Assembly: GCF_020982545.1 (NCBI RefSeq)
Contig: NZ_JAJKLK010000019.1
Span: 1,054,001 to 1,118,000 of the forward strand
Reading direction: 5' to 3'
DNA length: 64,000 nucleotides
Source of the DNA: Streptomyces sp. MNU76
GTDB lineage: Bacteria; Actinomycetota; Actinomycetes; Streptomycetales; Streptomycetaceae
Numbering within the stretch: the stretch's first letter is position 1; each line of letters opens with the position of its first letter. This document shows, piece by piece, positions 58,601-64,000 of the stretch. The translations under genes and the position numbers were made by a program. The notes beneath the pieces were generated by a model. That model had not been told where the DNA came from. It ran no database searches and was given only the letters and a program-made list of their open reading frames with translations.

Positions 58601-60349
58601 CTACGGCAGTCCGTGCACATGCGGACCCACCGCGTTGGACCACGCGTTGCCCGCCGTGGCGTCCCAGTTGGTCGACCAGGTCATCGCGCCCCGCAGGTCG
58701 GGGTACGTCCTGGGCGGCCTGAAGGAGCCGCAGTTGGCGCCGCGGGCCAGACAGTCGAGGGCGTTGTTCACCACCGTCGGCGACACGTACCCGCTGCCCG
58801 CGCCCCGTGTCGAGGCCGGCAGCCCGAGCCCCACCTGGGAGGGGGCGAGCCCGTTCTCCAGCTGGATGCAGGCGAGGGCGGTGAGGAAGTCCACCGACCC
58901 CTGGCTGTAGACCTTGCCGTCGCAGCCGAGCATGGAACCGCTGTTGTAGTACTGCATGTTGACGACGGTCAGGATGTCCTTGATGTTCAACGCAGTCCGG
59001 AAGTAGGCGTTCGACGTCGACTGCATGTCGATGGTCTGCGGCGCCATCGTGATGACCAGCGAGGGGCCGGCCTTCGCCGACAGCGACCGCAGGGCCTGGG
59101 TCATGTAGGTCGCGTCGAGCCCGTTCTCCAGGTCGATGTCGACGCCGTCGAAGCCGTACGTCCGCATCAGGGCGTGCACCGAGTCCGCGAAGTTCGCCGC
59201 GGAGGCCGCGTCGTTCACGGCCACGGTGCCGCGCTCGCCGCCGACCGACACGATGACCTTCTTGCCGGCCGCCTGCTTGGCCCGGACGTCCGCCTTGAAC
59301 TGGTCGACGGTGTAGCCGCCGAGCCCCGCCGAGTCGAGGGTGAAGTCGACCGCGCCCGGGGTGGCGGTGGCGTCCGCGAAGGCCACGGCGATGATGTCGT
59401 ACTGCGCCTGGACATCGGAGAGCCGCTGCACCGCCGCACCGTTGTCGAAGTTCTGCCAGTACCCGGTCACCGCGTGCTTCGGGACGCCGGTGCCGCCGCC
59501 CGGAGTCGCCGTCGTCGTCCCCGTCACCGTCGCCGAACGCGCCGACTCACCGGCCGCGTTCGTCGCCGTGACCTGGAACGTGTACGAGGTGGAGGCCGCC
59601 AGCCCCGTCACCGTGGCCGAGGTCCCGGTCACCGACTGGACCCTCGTGCCGCCCCGGTAGACCTGGTAGCCGGTGGCGCCCGACACCGGGTTCCAGGCCA
59701 GGGAGACCGAGGAGGACGTCGAGCCCGACACCGTCACGCCGGACGGGGCGGACGGGATCGTGGGCGGCTGGTCACCGCCGCCCCCGCCGTCGGGACCGAA
59801 GACGGACACGTCGTCGACGAAGTACGCGGCCTGCCCGTACCAGCCGTGCGTGTAGACCGTCACCGAGGTGGTCGAGGCGCCGGTGGTGAAGGTGGTCGAC
59901 AGCTGCTTCCAGGCCGTCGAGTCGGGCGTCCACGTCGAGACGTCGGTCGTCCCGGTCCCGGTCGCGCCCAGGTACGCGTACCCGCCGCGCACCCAGGCGG
60001 TGAGCGTGTACGTCGCGTTGGGCTTCACCGCCACGGCCTGGGTGCAGCGGGCGTTGTCCTGCCCGGCCGGGGTGGCCCGCAGCGCGGCCGCACCGCCGTG
60101 CACGGGGGAGGAGACGGTGGTGCCGCTGCCCGCCGAGCAGTTCCAGTCGCTGAGCCCCGACTCGAATCCGGCGTTCCTGGCGTTGTTGATGTCCGCGGCG
60201 GACGCCTGTCCGGCGCCGACGAGCGAGAGACCGAGGGCGAGGGAGACGGCGACGACTCCCGACCGGAGCCGGGTCCGACCCGGCGCCCGCGTGCGCTCGC
60301 ACCCCGGCGCGTTCATCCGCGTGCGTGGGTGTCTTCTGTGTCTGAACAT
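58601..60349 (-). CDS. Secreted chitinase, GH18, with CBM and fibronectin type III domains
   Basis: A 582-residue exported chitinase. It has a long signal peptide (to about residue 51, ending QASA), a carbohydrate-binding beta domain (about 55-190, CBM4/16-like), a Gly-rich linker, a fibronectin type III domain (about 200-285) and the GH18 barrel (about 300-580). The catalytic DxxDxDxE motif is intact in FDGVDIDLENG. The MQYYN and WSTNWD blocks also fit GH18. A DasR-type box lies between the -35 and -10 elements. The start could be ATG 60349, the likely leaderless start, or ATG 60316. Confidence 0.92.
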   Translation of the reverse strand: MFRHRRHPRTRMNAPGCERTRAPGRTRLRSGVVAVSLALGLSLVGAGQASAADINNARNAGFESGLSDWNCSAGSGTTVSSPVHGGAAALRATPAGQDNARCTQAVAVKPNATYTLTAWVRGGYAYLGATGTGTTDVSTWTPDSTAWKQLSTTFTTGASTTSVTVYTHGWYGQAAYFVDDVSVFGPDGGGGGDQPPTIPSAPSGVTVSGSTSSSVSLAWNPVSGATGYQVYRGGTRVQSVTGTSATVTGLAASTSYTFQVTATNAAGESARSATVTGTTTATPGGGTGVPKHAVTGYWQNFDNGAAVQRLSDVQAQYDIIAVAFADATATPGAVDFTLDSAGLGGYTVDQFKADVRAKQAAGKKVIVSVGGERGTVAVNDAASAANFADSVHALMRTYGFDGVDIDLENGLDATYMTQALRSLSAKAGPSLVITMAPQTIDMQSTSNAYFRTALNIKDILTVVNMQYYNSGSMLGCDGKVYSQGSVDFLTALACIQLENGLAPSQVGLGLPASTRGAGSGYVSPTVVNNALDCLARGANCGSFRPPRTYPDLRGAMTWSTNWDATAGNAWSNAVGPHVHGLP

Positions 60350-60355
60350 ACTCGT

Positions 60356-60384
60356 AAGTTGGTCCAGACCAATCGAGTTGTCAA
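60356..60384 (-). promoter_or_regulatory. Chitinase promoter with DasR-responsive element (dre)
   Basis: On the minus strand TTGACA (60384-60379), 17 bp, then CAACTT (60361-60356). The 14-bp palindrome TTGGTC-CA-GACCAA at 60359-60372 overlaps the spacer and -10 box; it is close to the known dre consensus ACTGGTCTAGACCACT and to the chitinase promoter repeat TGGTCCAGACCT. DasR would repress by blocking the polymerase until glucosamine-6-phosphate signals are present. Established site type, assignment by similarity. Confidence 0.75.
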
Positions 60385-60612
60385 TACTCCCGCACGAGCC
60401 CCGTTCGCCCGTTCGTGGAGCCCAACACCCCCGCTCGCCTGCCGAGTTGAGGCATATGCGTCTCACTCTGTGTGGATACGGCCCCACCCCGCGTGAGTTG
60501 ATCAAGGAGATTCAGTGTTGATCGGGCCATGCCGTGGATATGGTGCTGATGCAAGACGATGCGGGAGGGACGTCGACGCGGACGTCGCTCCCCACAGGGG
60601 CCGTCTGAGGCG

Positions 60613-61518
60613 GTGGTCGACCACTCCGCCGAAGTGAACGGGGTGGTGTGCAGCGTGCCGACCGCGATAGCCGTCACCAGTTCCGACCTGGTGCTCCCAC
60701 CGCACGACCGGCAGACCCCGCCCGCAGTCGTACAGCCGCAGAAGACCCTTGAGGACTCCCTGTACGGCATGCACGCGCTCATCGAGCAGCACGGCTACGT
60801 CATCGCCCTCCACTCGTCCTCCGACGCGCCCGCCGTCACCCGGCGGCTGCACACCGTCCGCTCCGTGCTGGAGAGCGACCGCATCGCCCTGCTCGGCGTG
60901 GACCTGCCCCCGCTCGGCGTCGCCCTGCTCGCCCAGCAGTTGCGGCAGCTGTCCGTGTGCGACTTCAGCCCCGGAGTGCTCGCCTCCTCCGTGCGCCTCC
61001 TCGCGCACTACATCTACGCCGGCGCGCTCCTCGGCTCGGTCGCCAAGCTCGACCGGGTGCCGGTCACGCTGAAGTCGCACGCCAAGTCCTGGCTGCCGGG
61101 CGCCCAGTTCGCCGTCCTGGCCAACCCGCGGCCCCAGCTGGTCCGCCTCCACACCGCCGACGAGGAGCCCCTCGCGGGACCCGAGTTCGGCACCCGGCTG
61201 CTCGTGGCGCAGGGACCGCAGCCGCCCTCCGACTGGGTCACCGGGACGCTCGCCCCGGCCTGGCAGGTGCAGGGGTCCCTGCCGGTGCCGCTGCCCGAGG
61301 GCTCCGTGCGTTGGTGGGGGACCGGCAAGCTCGTCGAGTTCGTCGCCGGCCTCAGTGACGTCTCCGTGCTCTACCAGCTCGTGTCGTCCGTGCGCCGCGA
61401 GACCTGCCACTGGTGCGGCCTCGAACTCATCGGCGACCGCTGCGGGTTCTGCGCGGCCCCGCTCCGAGAGCCCGAACCGCCGCCGCCCGTGCGCGCGCTG
61501 CCAAGAGGGGTCACATGA
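60613..61518 (+). CDS. Conserved protein with C-terminal zinc ribbon, Tad-locus neighbour
   Basis: A 301-residue protein. Residues about 35-110 form an alpha/beta region (SLYGMHALIEQHGYVIALHSSSDAPAVTRRLH); the middle has AKSWLPGAQFAVLANPRPQLVRL; residues about 265-290 carry CHWCGLELIGDRCGFC, two CxxC pairs of a zinc ribbon. No family function recognised. It lies directly before CpaB and TadZ-like genes, so it probably works with the pilus. The GTG start at 60613 is tentative; ATG 60559 and several GTG codons are in frame. Confidence 0.65.
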   Translation: MVDHSAEVNGVVCSVPTAIAVTSSDLVLPPHDRQTPPAVVQPQKTLEDSLYGMHALIEQHGYVIALHSSSDAPAVTRRLHTVRSVLESDRIALLGVDLPPLGVALLAQQLRQLSVCDFSPGVLASSVRLLAHYIYAGALLGSVAKLDRVPVTLKSHAKSWLPGAQFAVLANPRPQLVRLHTADEEPLAGPEFGTRLLVAQGPQPPSDWVTGTLAPAWQVQGSLPVPLPEGSVRWWGTGKLVEFVAGLSDVSVLYQLVSSVRRETCHWCGLELIGDRCGFCAAPLREPEPPPPVRALPRGVT

Positions 61519-61661
61519 CAGCCGTACGTCGACCCCTCGGCCCGCAGGACCGTACGACCCGTCCGTCACCGCCCCGTCCGTCACCGCCCCGTCCGTCACC
61601 GCCCCGACCGAGCGGCAGGCCCGCTCACGTGCCCGGCACGTCCCCACGAGGTGAGATGTAG
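61515..61661 (+). CDS. Possible small Pro/Arg-rich peptide between zinc-ribbon and CpaB genes
   Basis: A 48-codon frame linked to both neighbours: ATGA overlap with the upstream stop and TAGTG overlap with the CpaB GTG. It encodes an RPSPP tandem repeat because of the 15-bp DNA repeat within it. Could be chance, but the double coupling is unusual. Confidence 0.3.
   Translation: MTAVRRPLGPQDRTTRPSPPRPSPPRPSPPRPSGRPAHVPGTSPRGEM
61558..61603. repeat. 15-bp tandem repeat, about three units
   Basis: The unit CCCGTCCGTCACCGC repeats three times without mismatch. It lies in the short gap or peptide frame before cpaB. Confidence 0.7.
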
Positions 61662-62377
61662 TGAACTCGCGCCAGCGCCGCGGCGTCATCCTGCTGGTCC
61701 TCTCGGCCCTGTGCGCCCTGGCCGCCTTCGCCGGGGTGCTCTCGGTGATCCGTGACGTGAACGCGAAGGTCGGGCCCGAGGTGACCGCGTATCGACTGAA
61801 GAGCGACATCGCGCCCTACAAGGAGCTGACGGCGGGCCAGTTCGAGAAGATCTCGATGCCGGAGCGGTGGCTGTCCGGCACGGCCGTCACCGATCTGGCG
61901 GAGATCCGCGGCAAGATCGCCGTCACCCGGCTGAGCAAGGGCTCCCTGCTCCAGTCGGACATGATCGTCGACCGGCCCGAACTCGAAGCGGGCCAACAGG
62001 AGATCGCCATCCTGATCGACGCCGCCACCGGAGTCGCCGGAAAGATCACCCCGGGGTCGCTGGTCAACATCTACGCCACGTTCGAGGAGAAGGACAGCGA
62101 CTCGGGCAAGGACACCTCCAAGCTCATGGTCGCGGACGCCCGGGTCATCGACGTCGGCAAGCTGACCCCGCTCGAACCGGGCCAGTCCAGCAGCGACCGT
62201 CGGCGCACGGCGACCGAGGCCGTCCCGATCACCTTCGCGCTCGACACCGCCGACGCCCAGCGCGTCGCCTACGCCGAGTCGTTTGCCGAGCACGTCCGTC
62301 TCGCCCTCGTCGGGGGCGGCGAGGCCACCGTCGTCGTACCGGACGACCGTTCGTACACCCTCGACGAGGACAAGTAG
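61661..62377 (+). CDS. CpaB/RcpC-type Flp pilus assembly protein
   Basis: A 238-residue protein with one N-terminal membrane helix (residues 8-30), a SAF domain (about 42-100, PYKELTAGQFEKISMPERWLSGTAV, IRGKIAVTRLSKGSLLQSDM) and a second beta domain (about 110-235, ITPGSLVNIYATFEE). This matches CpaB/RcpC of Tad pilus systems, which acts in the periplasm or wall zone during Flp pilus assembly. GTG 61661 has GAGGTGAG upstream. It lies before the TadZ-like gene. Confidence 0.85.
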   Translation: MNSRQRRGVILLVLSALCALAAFAGVLSVIRDVNAKVGPEVTAYRLKSDIAPYKELTAGQFEKISMPERWLSGTAVTDLAEIRGKIAVTRLSKGSLLQSDMIVDRPELEAGQQEIAILIDAATGVAGKITPGSLVNIYATFEEKDSDSGKDTSKLMVADARVIDVGKLTPLEPGQSSSDRRRTATEAVPITFALDTADAQRVAYAESFAEHVRLALVGGGEATVVVPDDRSYTLDEDK

Positions 62378-62388
62378 GAGGCCCCGCG

Positions 62389-62748
62389 ATGAGGTCGGTC
62401 CGGAACGTCCGCACGAGGGCGCCTCGAACGGGGGTGCGTCGAATGCGTCTACGGATGGGCGTGCCGAGGCTGGGCATGCTCAGGGGGGTACGGCGCACCG
62501 GGGCCCCGTGGGCGACGAGTGGGGCGAGGGAGCCCGGTACGCCGGGACCGTGGTCGCGGCGTACGGCGTACGGCGAATCCTGCCGGTGCGCGGCGCACGG
62601 TGAACCCCGCTGGCGCGTGACGCACGGCGAGCCCTGCCGGTGCGCGACGCCCGCACCCCGCCCGTCCGAGACCTCCGCACCCCTCCCGACCGCCGTGATC
62701 TCCTCGCCCTCCGCGTCCTTCGCCCCACGAACGGGGATCCGCCGATGA
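62389..62748 (+). CDS. Arg/Cys-rich repeat protein between CpaB and TadZ-like genes
   Basis: A 119-residue open frame with a very good ribosome binding site (GTAGGAGG) and an ATGA overlap with the next gene. Residues about 61-87 contain three 9-residue repeats (YGESCRCAA, HGEPRWRVT, HGEPCRCAT). The rest is Arg/Pro-rich. No family known. Composition is unlike a folded protein; the frame could be a spacer with fortuitous signals, or it could be a species-specific pilus accessory. Confidence 0.4.
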   Translation: MRSVRNVRTRAPRTGVRRMRLRMGVPRLGMLRGVRRTGAPWATSGAREPGTPGPWSRRTAYGESCRCAAHGEPRWRVTHGEPCRCATPAPRPSETSAPLPTAVISSPSASFAPRTGIRR

Positions 62749-64000
62749 CCGTCCGCATCCTCCCCGCCGCCGGAGACGTCGACTCGGCCCGCGCCCTCAC
62801 CACCCTCCTCGGCCAGCTCGCCGACGCGGAACCGGCACCGCCCGTCTCCGACTCCACCGCGCTGCTGGACACCCTGGCGCGGCTGGCCGCCGACTCGCTG
62901 GACGAGCTGCCGGAGGTCGTCCTCGTCCACGAACGCATCGGCCCGGTACCGGCGTTGGACCTGGTCCGCGATCTCGTCCTGCGCTTCCCGGCGGTCGGCG
63001 TCGTGCTCGTCACCTCCGACACCAGCACCGGCGTCCTCACCGCCGCCATGGACTCCGGCGCCCGGGGCATCGTCCAGCTCCCCCTCTCCTACGAGGCCCT
63101 CGCCGAGCGCGTCCAGGCCGCCGCCGCGTGGTCGGCGGGCATGCGACGCCACCTGGGCAGCGGCGCGCCCGAGTTGTACGCGGGCCCCGGCGGCACCGTC
63201 GTCACGGTCAGCGGGGCCAAGGGCGGTGTCGGCGCCACCGTGACCGCCGTCCAACTCGCCCTCGCGGCCCGCGCGTCCGGCCGTACGGTCGCCCTCCTCG
63301 ACTTCGACCTCCAGTCGGGGGACGTGGCCTCGTACCTCGACGTGCAGTTCCGCCGCTCGGTCGCCGACCTGGCCGCCATCACGGACCTCAACCCCCGGGT
63401 GCTCCAGGAGGCCGTCTACGCCCACGACACCGGCGTCTCCCTCCTCCTCGCCCCCGCCGAGGGCGAACGAGGCGAGGAGGTGACGGACCGGGTGGCCCGC
63501 CAGGTGGTCGCCACCCTCCGCTCCCGGCACGACGTGGTGGTCGTCGACTGCGGATCCCAGATGAACGCGGCCACCGCGGCGGCCGTCGAGATGGCCGACC
63601 AGGCCCTCCTGCTCGTCACCCCGGACGTCGTCGCGGTCCGCGCCGCCAAGCGCATGGTCCGCCTCTGGGACCGCCTCCAGATCCGCAAGGCCGAGGAGAC
63701 CCTGACAGTCGTCAACCGCCTCTCGCGTGCCACGGAGATCCAGCCGCCCCTGGTCGAGAAGGTCACCGGCACCAAGGTGGCCCGCGCCGCCGTCCCCGCC
63801 GCCTTCAAGGAACTCCAGTCCGTGGTCGACGCGGGCCGCCTCCAGGACCTCGACGCCCGCTCCGTCGTCAAACAGGCGCTCTGGGCGCTGGCCGGTGAAC
63901 TGGAACTGGTCGCCCCGCCGGAACACGGCCACGGTGGCCGACGCCGCCGCTCCTCCGACCGGGGTGCACTCGTCCTGCGACGCAAGGGCGGCGACCGGGG
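62745..64000 (+). CDS. TadZ/CpaE-like pilus-localising ATPase (cut by window edge)
   Basis: The first 418 residues of an open frame running past the window. Residues about 1-125 form a receiver-like domain (VRILPAAGDVDSARALTTLLGQ, VVLVTSDTSTGVL); about 145-400 form a MinD/ParA-type ATPase domain. The deviant Walker A loop reads SGAKGGVGATVTAVQLA, where the second lysine of KGGxGK is Ala. The Walker-A-prime region ALLDFDLQSGDVASYL and VVVDCGSQMNAAT are conserved. TadZ proteins place the Tad pilus at the cell pole. The ATG overlaps the preceding stop. The tail beyond residue about 390 is Arg-rich. Confidence 0.88.
   Translation, partial: MTVRILPAAGDVDSARALTTLLGQLADAEPAPPVSDSTALLDTLARLAADSLDELPEVVLVHERIGPVPALDLVRDLVLRFPAVGVVLVTSDTSTGVLTAAMDSGARGIVQLPLSYEALAERVQAAAAWSAGMRRHLGSGAPELYAGPGGTVVTVSGAKGGVGATVTAVQLALAARASGRTVALLDFDLQSGDVASYLDVQFRRSVADLAAITDLNPRVLQEAVYAHDTGVSLLLAPAEGERGEEVTDRVARQVVATLRSRHDVVVVDCGSQMNAATAAAVEMADQALLLVTPDVVAVRAAKRMVRLWDRLQIRKAEETLTVVNRLSRATEIQPPLVEKVTGTKVARAAVPAAFKELQSVVDAGRLQDLDARSVVKQALWALAGELELVAPPEHGHGGRRRRSSDRGALVLRRKGGDR

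Noticed and set aside
61558..61603. Tandem 15-bp repeat considered as CRISPR or iteron origin
   Set aside because: Contiguous perfect units without spacers, no rep gene and no AT-rich stretch nearby.

Overview
The window is chromosomal DNA from a Streptomyces-type actinomycete. The evidence is very high GC with G/C in almost every third codon position, many GTG and TTG starts, mycothiol S-conjugate amidase, a DUF4307 protein, GTP-type PEP carboxykinase, many secreted hydrolases and a DasR-type operator. The order msrA - metB - MarR - ilvA - greA - DUF4307 - mca - thioredoxin-domain protein - pck resembles the conserved core of Streptomyces chromosomes. No rRNA, tRNA, CRISPR array or intact insertion sequence was recognised.

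1-8.9 kb is core metabolism: msrA end, a protease relic, cystathionine gamma-synthase, a degenerate sigma factor with its membrane partner, MarR, threonine dehydratase, greA, DUF4307 and mca. 8.9-14.5 kb holds a 1087-residue NB-ARC/TPR protein and a thioredoxin-fold protein. 14.7-21.5 kb is a tightly coupled operon: membrane GT2 synthase, GT39-like transferase, polyprenyl-phosphate GT2-GtrA fusion and a secreted copper radical oxidase. It looks like a machine that makes and oxidises a surface glycan. 21.6-29 kb holds a Mut7-C RNase-like protein, an MFS exporter with its TetR regulator and operator, hemolysin III and PEP carboxykinase.

29.3-35.1 kb is a signalling island: Ser/Thr kinase, YbjN-like protein, a secreted/membrane protein, then a TerY-type vWA protein, PP2C phosphatase and divergent kinase (a TerY-P triad). 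35.2-41.4 kb is a candidate undescribed system: a giant TPR-CHAT protease-like protein divergent from a coupled pair encoding a small Cys-containing protein and a three-helix membrane protein. 41.8-46 kb has an aminotransferase and a secreted trypsin-like protease. 46.1-53.5 kb is a D-amino-acid catabolic cluster (N-acyl-D-amino-acid deacylase, D-amino-acid deaminase, sugar kinase, IclR, Rid protein, GntP permease) with a palindromic operator in its divergent promoter. 54.2-60.5 kb has an M14 carboxypeptidase, an anti-sigma-type ATPase, a divergent Nramp transporter and a GH18 chitinase with a DasR box. The right end opens a Tad/Flp pilus locus (CpaB and TadZ-like).

Two features run across the window. 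One is a dispersed intergenic inverted repeat, in at least seven copies. The other is a set of frameshifts, several in G/C runs, in otherwise well conserved genes between about 31.8 and 58.3 kb. These may be base-calling errors rather than real gene loss, so the affected genes should be checked before being called pseudogenes.
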